From Gordius sp. MW1 (taxonomy: Eukaryota; Nematomorpha; Gordioida; Gordea; Gordiidae), in assembly GCA_964036665.1 (NCBI GenBank), contig OZ038528.1, forward strand, positions 15,484,245-15,548,244: 64,000 nucleotides of DNA, written 5' to 3'. Shown here in pieces: positions 44,378 to 56,500 of the stretch (position 1 is the first letter of the stretch; every line of letters starts with the position of its first letter). The position numbers were made by a program, and so were the translations under genes. The notes under the pieces are model-generated. The model made no database searches. It was not told the DNA's origin and was given only the letters and a program-made list of their open reading frames with translations.

Positions 44378-45427
44378 ATGACATTATTTGCTTCAAACGC
44401 ATTTTTAGCGCTATTAGCAAGTCATTTAATAAAAACCATTTCGTCAGAAATAGCTTTGGTTAATATAGGACTTTACAAATTGGAATTGGACCGTTATTTT
44501 GGTGTTGATTTACCTTTCTCCAGCATCAAATCGATATTTGATAATTCCAAAGCTGGCTTGTGTAAAGGCCTTCTCGAGCAACCCACAATCAAGGAGTAAG
44601 ATCATTTTTTTTTTAGAAATTGCTAGTGGGTTATTATAATTATATCGTTTATATGTGTAGAAACAATGTTTTGAGTCAAAAAAACAATTATCATATAAAA
44701 ATGGCAAACTATATTATGTAAAACTTGATCAGTTCAATTTTAGTTGGAAAAATAAATCTAGATCAGCCATAAAACATAATGTATTATAGTTTTTAACACA
44801 AATTTGTTAGATGATTTTTTTTTAAATTTGATAGGTTTGAGACAGCTAAATTAGAAACGAAAGCCGCTATCTTCAATAAACCATTTGGAGATTTCTTTGA
44901 GGAATGCAATGGATTGTAAAAATTATCCCCTTCAACTGTAATTTTATATATTTAAAAGGAAACAAAATTCGGGTTGTTTTATAAATTCGACCAAATTTGA
45001 GTGCGTGACCCATCCTAAACTAGGAAATATTTATGTGATTAATATACCCGGGACCTATGAGCAAAAAATAACGTTAAACGATTGCAAGTAATATAAACAA
45101 TAAAACTAACAAACTAAATTTTAAACATAATATTATCTTTTTAAAATCAATAATCTATAATATTTGACATAAGGAGTGGAGAAAGATTTTGTTGCAGTCC
45201 CAAGGAAAAAGGTCCAAAAAATGGATCGTGTAAAAATAAATATTGCATCAACTCTGTCCTTTTTTACAAAACGCCTAATTTATATTACGAGGCCCAACTT
45301 TTAATGCCGTTTTGCGAGTGCACGGTATTCCGATATTATGTTGATATACTATTTATTAATTTTTACCTTTATTTAGAGCGTTCCTGTGAGCCAATTTTGC
45401 CAGTATCCGGCCTATCAATTTAGCTGA
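44378..45427 (+). CDS. Secreted cysteine-rich protein B, paralogue of A
   Basis: Five exons: 44378-44595, 44835-44915, 44959-45087, 45174-45324 and 45377-45427. All have GT/AG sites, the same phases as gene A and 209 residues. The ATG at 44378 opens a hydrophobic signal peptide (LFASNAFLALLASHLI). Shared landmarks: VNIGLYKLELD, AAIFNKPFGDFFEEC, VINIPGTYEQKITLNDC, FCCSPKEKGPKNGSC, KTPNLYYE and LMPFCEC. The last exon (SVPVSQFCQYPAYQFS) is short and differs from A. The pair is separated by 5 kb of repeats, which is consistent with tandem duplication followed by repeat invasion. Function is unknown. Confidence 0.82.
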
Positions 45428-46135
45428 AGAGAATAATCTTAAAGGATTTAATCATAGGGAGTCGATTTTAAAAATTGACTCTCAAAAATTCTTAAAATTG
45501 AGATTTGTATATTATAACATGATTAAACATGTCTTGTTGAATATTTTTCTAATCTTTTTACAACTATTTATTTAAATTGAAGTTTAATATGCTAATAATG
45601 ATCTTTTACAAATGAATAAAGAATAATTATTTATCTTTCTGCTCATTTTTATAAGCACAAACAGCGCGAGAAATCTTAATAAGGTGACACGCTCTTTTAT
45701 ATTAATATATTAAAAATGTAGGATATTTAAACTAATTGTTTTATAATCAGTTATATATATCAATAAAATGACTTAAATTATAAAGCTTGAACTTTGATCA
45801 ATTTTGTAATTCAAAACATATTTTGGTGATAGATAAAGACTGGTTAATCATAATTTTGACGAAATTTATTTAAAGCGCGATTTTTTTTAAAAGAGCAAAC
45901 AAAGAAGACAATCTCTCGCCATTTGAATCACTTTGTTTTACTTTTCATATGTAGCATTTATCAATATCCAAAATTTTTATCTTCTAAAAAGAGCAACCTT
46001 TTAGTTTCAATGTGTTTCAATCTACTATATTAGTCGATGTATATGATGCTTTATATTTATAGATGGGTTGATATAATATATATTTATTTTATTAAGACAA
46101 AGGACGACGTATAGTATATGATTAGAGTTTATAAG
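45428..46135. other. AT-rich spacer, nothing recognised
   Basis: Contains a candidate AATAAA near 45616 for gene B and otherwise nothing recognisable. Confidence 0.4.
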
Positions 46136-46322
46136 CATGGGCGTAGCCAGCATTGGGATTAGAGGGGGGCTAATGATTCTTAGAGGGGCAATAATGATTT
46201 AGGGAGAGGCAAAATGATCATTTTTGAAATTTTAATAATTATTTTAATAAATTTCAACAAAATTTTGGATTTAGAGGGGGGCAGCCGCCCCTCCCTGCCC
46301 CCCCCCCTTGGCTACGCCCATC
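46136..46322. mobile_element. hAT-like MITE (CATGGGCGTAGCCA family)
   Basis: Termini CATGGGCGTAGCCAGC and TTGGCTACGCCCATC are inverted repeats. Flanking octamers TTTATAAG (46128-46135) and ATTATAAG (46323-46330) match at 7 of 8 positions. Confidence 0.88.
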
Positions 46323-47219
46323 ATTATAAGCAAAACCTATTAATAAGTTTAAAAGTGTAACCATTAACATCGGTATATGATATTAATAAATCGGGAAAAA
46401 TATGATGGCCAAGCAGTGTCTAGTACAAATCAAATCGATATAAAAAATAAGATTGTTGGTTAATTACAATATAAGCAACTTTCAAATATTTAAACTTGAA
46501 TTTAGATTTAATTTTGTATTTAAATAATGCTGGTAGATGTTTATCTTAAGTAATATAAAATTTAAGTTTACATATTAATTAATTCTGTTATTAATAAGAA
46601 AATAATTGAATTATTCTGTCAATAGGGGTTTAAATAAGTATACGATATTGGCTGAGCCTGACCAAGAGTTGCTTTGGCATAGTCCATAAAAAATTGCTAC
46701 GTAATAATAGGATATTTACGATAAAATAGGAATTATATGTAAGAGACTTTATGATGAAAAAAATTATAATGCTATATAATGCAAATAAATATGAATGGTA
46801 GTGAAGACAATGATGATAGAAAAGGACTTATTTATTATTATACTTTGTATTGTTACAGATTAATAATAATATTCCATCCATGGCATACATGGTATGTTTA
46901 TTTTATGGATTAAAAAAGGATATTTAGCGATAATATGCTTAATTAGGCGATGAAAACGCATAAATATTTAACCGATGGCGTACATAGAAAGTGAAGTATA
47001 ATGTTCAATAAAAGTCAAATAATAAATAGTTGATGACATAGTCTAAAATATAGAGTAAAATCCATAAATTGCATAGCAATTAATAAAAGCAGGTGCATAT
47101 TTGTTATAATCGATATAATAAATATTATAAAAGGCTAATCCAATAGCCTAAATTATATAGTAATTAATAGATAACAAAGAGGCACGTGTATATTAGGTTA
47201 AATCAAAAGATTAAATATT
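46323..47219. other. AT-rich spacer with one dispersed-motif copy
   Basis: One copy of CCATAAATTGCATAGCAATT is present near 47068. No gene was recognised. Confidence 0.4.
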
Positions 47220-48180
47220 TCAAAACCCGTAAGACCTAGCGAAACACGGATCGGTGTGAAGGCCGGCTCGTAGCTCTCTGGTTGAGAGGTAAAAACAGCC
47301 TTTATTTACATATTTAACAATGTATTTGGTAAATTTAACGTAATTAAAGTATACAACGTTGATGTGTGCTTTGTAAAAATGTAATAGCAAAGGAACAATA
47401 TGGAACAACCCATCAGAATGCGTTTCCTAAATTGTATCTTGCTAAGAATCACCATCCTCTGTTGATCTTCTTTCGTACATATAACTGAATTGCATACTAA
47501 CCCTCTAGGATATCTTTAGAGCATTTTACGTCTATCATGCATGGCGAATTTGGATTGAGTGATCCTCAAGGGCCGTGTATCATATCATGTTTTTAGTTAC
47601 ATTTTGTATAAGTTCGTGATAGGATATTTCAGCACATATTACATAGTCGATTTCGTTGGAGATGATCTTACTATATAACCATATAAGTATATGGCATGCG
47701 GTAAAACTCTCTTCCACTGAGTACAGCCACCAAATACCTTATGGATAACCTGAGATAAATCATTGATTTAAGGTTTTGTCGAAACACACGAGCTTTGATG
47801 TCATGTCTATACGCCGATAGTTGGTCAAGTAATAACTTCTATATATCATCCCAAGCGGAATTGCATTAAATAGGTCTGCACGATCGTAGCTACGAACATA
47901 CGCAATGGAATCTTGGGCGTATGCATGCCTATGCCTCGGACTTCCGGAAGAAGGAAATATAATAAGTCTCCCAACGTTAATTGTATTAGCGTCATTAAAC
48001 TGCATCGCTCAAATGAACCTATTCTTTTGAATGAAGTTTAGTCTGATTTAAACGGATGAAAAGCAAAAGCTCCGATTCAATTTTGGCAACATATCTACGA
48101 TGTATTGGTGGAATAATTGGAGGAATTTAAACTACAAATTCCCTCATGTTCTTGAAGCATTAATCTGAATGAATAATAAT
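47220..48180 (-). pseudogene. Decayed Helitron Rep-domain remnant
   Basis: The - strand shows successive Helitron helicase-like/Rep segments across frames. Near 48150-48020: YVAKIESELLLFIRLNQTKL. At 48005-47760: INVGRLIIFPSSGSPRH, then QDSIAYVRSYDRADLF. Further on: an LPHA-like segment near 47700, NEIDYVICAEI near 47650, MIHGP near 47590, and finally a VPLLLHFYKAHINV segment and TKYIVKYVNKG (47408-47280). The order matches Helitron proteins. Frames are broken, the helicase is not visible and no Helitron ends were identified. Confidence 0.75.
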
Positions 48181-50526
48181 TATCATACTTTACACATTCA
48201 TTTTATTGTAGATATTTTTGAAATAACCTCAAAAATTAGTGATTTTATAAAGCCATACTAAATCTTCTAACTCTTACATAGATGAACACTTAACAATTTT
48301 GACAATTTTCTAAACTTAATCGATACTGTTTTGGCTAAAATGACACAAAAGTTTTGGTAAATTACAAATTATCAAGGCTAATGCTTTTTATAAAAAAAGT
48401 CAGGCCTTCAGCCAAATCGCGCCTTTTTTGAGGAGAATTTGTAAGGTTAGGTTGTTATAGTTGAGGCTTGAGTAGCAATTTGTTCTTCCAAATTTTTCCC
48501 TCTCATTTCCAAAAAACGGATCATAATTAAACATGACATACAAATTGTCCATTAGCTTCTTATAGGGGTAGTTCTCTTCAACAATCTGAATACTTTATTT
48601 CCCTTTCATATCTTATTAAATTTTCAGCCTTATATTCCTAATATGGAAAGTATTGCCCGAAAAAGGATTTTACGTTCAACAGGTAATTCAACCGACAGAT
48701 TACATTGCAACTCAGATAAGATTTATAAGAAACATCGTTGACGAACAAGTTTTTTGTCAGCGAAAGCTAATTTATATGATTTAGATGCTAAATCTAAACC
48801 TCAATTTGCTAAGAAAAAGACTAACATTTTTTCAACTAAATATATTGAAGTCTACTTAAATGAACAATTTCCATCTTCTTGCGCGAATCCTTCTAAATAT
48901 ACAAATTAATGAACGGGTTTCGATAAAAAAATAAGTTATAAATAACTTAAAAACTTGTTTCCGCAACCGTTAATTATTGTGCTAGACACTCCTGGCTGAA
49001 TTATATTGAAGTGATTTAAATGGATAAAATAAGATGGTTTTTGACTTTGTCTCAAACTTAAGACATCTATCGTCCCAAGATTGCTCTCGACACCCTAACC
49101 CAGGCGCGTAGCCAGGATTTTCACGAGGTAGGGGGAAATCTGGCAAACCCCCCCCGTTTTATTTGTAATCAAAAGCAAAAATTAAACAACCAAAAAGTCG
49201 GGCTCGCTGCTAGCCCAATCGGCTAAGGGGTCGGGCAGGCTACCGTTCTAAATTGAGATTTTTAAGAAAGCCTGGGCGTACATCTTACTGAGATTTTTTT
49301 TATATAGTTTACTATTTATTTGTCACCTTTCTATTTATAAAAATTCATGAATTAGATCAAATTTTTTGAAAATAAGACAAAATTAATTCTCTCAAAATCG
49401 TCATTTTGGGTCCGGCAGTTCGTACAACATTGAATTGGGCAATTAAAGGGTTTTGACTGACCTTGGCAGGCAATTTAGTTAACAAACTGTGATGGGTTCT
49501 AGCAGAAAATTTTAGACAAGTATGATAAATGAAAAAAGTATTAATATTATATAGAATGATAATAATTATAATAATCGCTTAGTTATCTACTTCCTGGGGC
49601 GGTCTGGTGTTTTTACAGGAAATAAATGTTCAAACAAGTTTTTTTTTCATAGCTATTTTCACAATCATAATCGGAAATTTCATTTTGTCAAAAATTAAAT
49701 CAAAAAAATTAGATGTATATATTATAATTCTAGGTTTTTATAAGTGTCTTATAGTCTTTGATGTAACTAAACTATAATATTTTAACCCATTTAATTTAGT
49801 TATTAATCAAAAAACCCCCTCATTTACGCCACTGCCCTAACAGCTTACAATGTCTTTAAAACCATTGCCGAAATATAACCACACCTTTTTGCCTACCCAT
49901 AATCACATGCACCACTGAACAAAATTATCTATAATAAAAAAATTAGAAATTTTTTTATAACGTTTTATTATTATACACAAAATTCCTATCTTTATAGAGG
50001 GCAAATTTGTTAAAACTACCTGCCCAAACCCGGCCTAACTAAATTGCCGTCCGGACCCGCTTAAACCTTATAAGAGTCCGCTCGGCCATGCCCTATCTAT
50101 TAAGGCTGCCCAAACCGCCCGGCCTGAAATAATAAATATTTAAATTTTTGGTGGTATTTTCGTTAAATTCCCAAATGATTATAAATTTTAAATTCTCGAA
50201 TATTTTAGAAGGAACACATTGAATAAATTTTATGCAAATTTTACTATTTTTATTTCACTTTAGCAAAGTTTTTTTAATTTATTACTTTATAAGTGTTTTG
50301 GGGGTTATTATTCTGATGTTCTCGTTTTTGTTTAACTTTTTTTAAAATCACAGCGATGTATTGTTAAGGAATGCTTGGGTTAGATTTAGGACTAGAGGGT
50401 ACCAGATGGGCTTAGAAGCAAAATATCATTAGAGTTGCTATAAAACAAGGGTGTGAATGGCCCTTATCTGTTTTACATACACATATAATCGCAAAAACAA
50501 TCCTACGTTTGTGACGAGTTTAAGGC
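48181..50526. other. Intergenic region with repeat debris
   Basis: A coding-like stretch near 48643-48909 (+) has one internal TGA and no recognised family. A fragment with GGCGCGTAGCCAGGATTTTC begins near 49104. CCCGGCC-rich debris lies near 50025-50130. The region ends at the PNPT1 start codon. Confidence 0.45.
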
Positions 50527-53500
50527 ATGGACATCTATATCGAAAACTTTAATCTTACAATTTGCGGTATGCCTGTAATTTGCCGAAAGGTTTTGAAATT
50601 TGTTAATTTTTCTACCTTATCAAGCAAGGATAGGTAATCAAGTCTTTATATAGATATGAACTGTATTTAAAGAAGGTTTGATATAACCACTGGGAAATTA
50701 GCTAAGTTAGCTGATGGATCTGTCACTGTGAAAGTTTGTATATATGATGTTTCCACTATTATTATTTAGCTAGGTGATACATCCGTTATGGTTACGGCTG
50801 TGAGTAGTAAGAAGGCAGCGTCACAAACTTCATTTGTTCCTTTGACTGTAAGTTTTTATTGTACTATTTACTATTAATTTAGGTTGATTATAGACAAAAA
50901 GCATCAGCTGCAGGGAGAATACCTACAAATTATCTCAGAAGAGAACTGGGAATATCTGACAAAGAAGTTTTAACTAGTAGGATGATAGGTAATGCTTATT
51001 TAAAAAACCACTTTTATTTAAAATATGTTTCATATCTTCTATACTTTTTATTAAATAATTTTTATTGTTTTATTTATAAAATTATATGATTTTAACTTAA
51101 TAATAAGGTACCAAAATCTTTATGCATTACTCTACCTCATAAAATCTGACCAGCTCTTGTTTAAATTGTGTTTGTTAAAGAGTATAACAATAAATTGTAC
51201 TTATATATATAAAATTAGATTATTAGAATTAACTTTTTTAATAAGTATTTTTTATGAAAAGCATTTAACTTATTTTAAAATATGAATGGGACAAATGTTC
51301 TGAATTGTTTATATATTACTTACCTTGTTAAAAGTACATAATGGGCAAAACAAAAATTGCAATTATATAATAGAACTGGCACTTGTAATTATTTAATATA
51401 AAAGGCATGCTTGTTGAATGAAAGTAAGATTTTTTGAATAATAATTAATTAAAAGTCAGCATTGTCTTGAAAAGGTATGACTGCCTATTGAGTATTTGAA
51501 AATAAATAGGCGAAATAATTTTCCTTGTTCAATATCTTCAAAGTTTATATAATTTCTTTAAATCATTGATTATATAAAAAAATTTAAACAAAATACTTTT
51601 TAAATCCTCAGCAAAATTATGCTAAAGAATTTAGCAATTGAATTATTAAATCATTTGAAATCTTTTAAATACCACACATTTAACATCTAACACAGTTTAA
51701 TCATTCATTTATTGTATTAGATCGTTCAATTCGACCGCTATTCCCGCAAAATTATTTCGCAGAAACACAGGTTATTACCATTTATATTTGCATTAGAGTT
51801 TTCAAAGGCCATTTCAGTTTGGGATTGCGAGGTGGCTATTTTGGAACCAAACAATGGTTAAATTTAAATATTATTATGTCTCGATATGTAAGCATTTGCT
51901 TTTTCAAACATCAATTTTTGCTCGCTAATACATATATGGATATTTTTAAAAGGTTGTTTATAATTGTTGCGGCCTTCTAGTAAAAGCTTAATGGTAAAGA
52001 AATTACCAATAATAAATTAAAAATTTTTTGTGTTCCCCGCTTTATATTCCTTAAATGACTAATTGCAATTCCTCGCACTTCCAAACTGAAACTGCATAAT
52101 TAATATGTATCTACATGGGCGTAGCCATGGGGGGGGCAGGGAGAGCGGCTACCCCTCTCTAAATCATAAATATTAACATTTCTTAAAAGTATGGCTGAAA
52201 TTTCAAAAAACGAGCATTATTGTTCCCCTCTAATTCCAATGCTGGCTACGCCCATGTGTAAATATTCGTAGCTCATATTTCGTTCATTTTAGTAATTTTG
52301 ATAGGATTTTACTTAAATATTAAATTTTTCATTAAACTCGGATTTTAAACTGGACATTGCAGAACACTAAAAACATGGGGCTTAAAACACATTTGCTTAG
52401 TATAAATTTATACATTTTCACGCGCTATAGGTTATTTGTAATTTGCTTGCCGTCGATGGAATCAACGATCCCGACGTCGCCTGTATCAATGGAGGTACAT
52501 AAATAATGTTCGCATTTAACTTTGAATAATATTGATTTTTTTAATATTAATTTTATTTAAGATAAAGCACTAAAATTTTATACAATACTTGGAGGAATTT
52601 ACAAATTCCTAGAGCCTGAATAAAAATTGCTATACTCTTTTTAAAAGCTTCTTCTGAAAATTACTTGAGCGTTCTTTGATCTTTCTATTTGTTTTAACTG
52701 GTTCAGTTTAAGTTTTCAAAAATAAAATACTAATAAATTTTTTGATTCTGCCATATTTACTATGTGGGTCGGTATCTAGTCCAGTAGTCCTTGGGTAATT
52801 TAGTTTTAAAGATAAAAATGTATATTTATATAATAAAATAATATAGCTTCAGCCGCCCTTGCCATTTCGGACATTCCATGGGATGGCCCGATCGGAGCAG
52901 TGCGTGTGGGGATGCTCGATGGAGAAATAGTTATCAATCCTACAAGGCGCGAACAACAAAAGAGCAAGCTCAATTTAATTGTAGCTGGGATGGAGAAAAA
53001 CAAAGTAGGTAATAATAAATGCGGGAATAATTTCTGTATATATTTTTAAACTATTTAAATCATCATCAAAATTTAGTAAGCGTGAAATAATGTAATAGGA
53101 AATATTTGAAGATGGCATTTAATTTCTTAGAAATAATGCAGCTCATAAAACTTCACCTGATATCTATTATTTACATGTAAAATTAAGTCTGAACTTTAGG
53201 TTATTACAAAAACCGAGGGAAGATAGGTAGTGTGTAGTTAATTTAAAACTATTTTGTAATAAATTTTATTGTCTACGCTATTTTTTTACAATTTTGTAAA
53301 TATTCGAAACTTTCGCAAATTCAAAAAAAATTACAAACTGGGAAAAAAAGATAAAATTATTTACCGATAACCCTTCGCGGGATTAAAATTATAATGTCAT
53401 TAGAATTTGAGGCAAAACGCTCGATAGTGTACCCGGTTAAATGCGAAAAAAATAAACTGATTTTTTTGCCTTTGTAATTACTATAGCATGATATCATTAT

Positions 53501-56500
53501 GCAGTTAATTTTGACTAAAGAACAACTTAACCTGACTGTTTTTTAAACAAATCGACTCGGCCCCTTTACTTTTTCCAACTAAAATATTTTTATGATGTGC
53601 GGAAACAAAAAAGGATGTTAAATATTATTTAAATTTTGTAGGATGCATCTGGCATCTTTTCTGGAGATGCAGGATGTCGCCATTGCTAATGTTTGCTTTA
53701 CTTTTTTGGCACATGCCATATTTGTGATACATATAAAAGCTCTCAAGGATCAGGCTTGATTGCTTTGGAAAATGAACGCTAGCATTATAAGTTAAGTGTT
53801 GGGGGCGATACGAGGACGAATTGTAAGTTGTTATTTATCTAATTTCTTGTTCAACACAATATTCGGAGTTTAAATAATTTGGTTTTTCTAGGAACTCTAA
53901 CTGGGCCCTGAAAATGAGTTTGGAGAGGTTGTGAAAATTTTTTCAGATAAAATCATTCCGATGGACCAAAACATATTTTTATTTAAATGTCCCAACTAAG
54001 AGGTTATCTATAAGCGTCGTGACCCAAATAATAGCTGAGAAAAAATCTTCGCTCAATTAATTTCTCTCGTTGATAAAGGTTTGAATACCTTATAAATATA
54101 ATTTTAGCAATCACAAGGGTACTAAAACTTTGTTTGCAAAATAAGTTATACCCTAGTCCTTAATTTTACCAATATTTTGCTTTTAGTTATGCTGGAAGGG
54201 GGTGCCGATGAAATCTTGATTCCCGATCTGGCCCACGCCATTAAGTGCGGTCTCAAAGAGGTGTCTTCCATCGTGGACTACATTAAGAAGTTGAGTGGGC
54301 GATGCGGCAAACCTAAGCGCTCTTGTCAACCAGAACTTATTAACGACGACAAAGAAACTACGATCCTTGATATCTTGAAGCGAGAAGGATCATCTAAATT
54401 GAGGAGCATCTTGACCAACTTTACATTGGATAAACAAGCTCGCGACGTTGAATTACAGGCTTTCCGAACCGAAATGTTGGATGTTGTTAAAGGTTTTTGC
54501 AATTAAGTTTTTACGCTTTATATCTCATTTCTTGTAGAAAAATGATGTGAAGGATAAGAAGTTTTTAAAAAACATGCCTTAAGAATTGGGTAAAAAATAA
54601 AGTGTCATCCCTATATAAAGCAAAAATTTGGTCCCGCTTTTTTTAAAGAAAATCGTATTTTTGCACAGAATAATCTTAATTCCTCTATACCGAGATTATA
54701 TAAAAATGTAATATCGTGAAAACGTTTTCCAAGGAGTCATTTATAAAATAATGAGGTTTTGCTTGTTTTGCTAAAGGTGTTGCTTAATTGTAAAATAAAA
54801 ATTGGTAGGGTCTAAAGTTTTTTTAAAATTGCATTTTTTGCATACTTATCTCATTCTATTCCAGCCTCTGATTATTTTTCAGCCAAATTACCTGAGAGTG
54901 TACACGCTGTCGCACCCGATACCATATCCCAATACGTCAAAGATACTTTGAGACTTCTCATATTGGATGAAAACATAAGGTAATATACATTAGTATTTGA
55001 GTCTTAGAATTGTGGACGTAACATTTTAGCTTTTTTCTCTCTTCATTTTCTATTATTCTTTTGATCATTATTCAAATAAAGTATTTTTTCCTATTGTATA
55101 TGAATGGATTAAAAAATAAAGTACTCAGGGCATAATGCAGTCGAGTTAAGTTTGCCAGCTTGATAATAATTTTATTACTATTGGATGTACAACTTAAAGA
55201 TAATACTTTTTTTTGTGTGCGTGTTAGGTGTGACGGACGGAAATTAGAAGAACTTCGACCGATTACTTGTGAAATAGACGTATTCAAACCGCTTCACGGT
55301 TCTGCCTTGTTCACCAGGGGCCAAACTCAGGTTAGCCATTAAAAGTATGCTCTCATTACACTCTTTCCTTTCAAATCTAATTATAAGGCTTGAAATTTAA
55401 GATAAAATACTTGTTTATACATGGACAACGTTCTAAAACTATAATTTGGCTTTTATTTGTTGATGATCATAGAGCTTTGCCTTAGCATTACGTCTGCTAC
55501 ACCTGTTATGGTTATCAAAAATATAAAATTAAATGAGGTAAAATGCATCTGGAATGGAAAACAAGGTTTAACTGGCTCTTGATTACAACTTTTACCTTAA
55601 TTTATTTCTATTTGTTATTTTGCAATCATGATACAGGTGCTATGCGCCGTAACTTTTGACTCGTTGGATGCTGCCTTCAAATCTGATCCCATATCAATTC
55701 TCACCGGGTATACATTTCATTATACATACATAATTAATAATGACGTTTTTCAGGGCGATCAAGGAAAAGAATTTTATGCTGCATTACGAGGTAAATGTTC
55801 TATCAAAGCTATTATCTTTTTGAGCAAATTCATATTTTTAAAATTAAAGCGCAAAAAGAAGGATTTCTAAGTCTACCCGTGTATTGATAAATTTTATCTT
55901 CCCTTTTTTATAAAAGGAGGGGGTTTGGCGAAAAAATATTTTTTGTTGGAAACAAATTTTATTGTTTAGAAATAATTTTTTAGATCTCCCCTTTATTTAG
56001 TCTCACAAAATACTAAATTTTATTGATTTTTAAAGTAAATTGATTATTTAATATAGTTAAGATATTGATATTTATAAAATTTTAGCGCTCAAATTAATTT
56101 ATACTGAGAATTTTTTTAAAATACTGAATATTTTTAAATAACCTAGCCCTTTGAAGTTATACTAAACATTTATAAAATTTTTCTTTCACATTTTTTGAAT
56201 TTTTTATTTAGTTTTTAATAGAATATCAATTTTTTCAAAATATTATAGGTTTACCCGTGAAATTTTATATGGGTATCTATAGAACGATTTATCTACGTTA
56301 ACATTAGTTTCCACCGTACGCCACCAACGAAATTGGTAAAATGGGCTTTGTGGGTAGGAGAGAGTTAGGACACGGCGCTCTGGCTGAACGAGCCTTAAAA
56401 GCCGTCATCCCAGAAAATTATCCCTTCACTATTAGACTGACGTCAGAAGTGTTGGAATCTAATGGTACGCTATCATAGTCCTTTTATTAAAAGAAGATTG

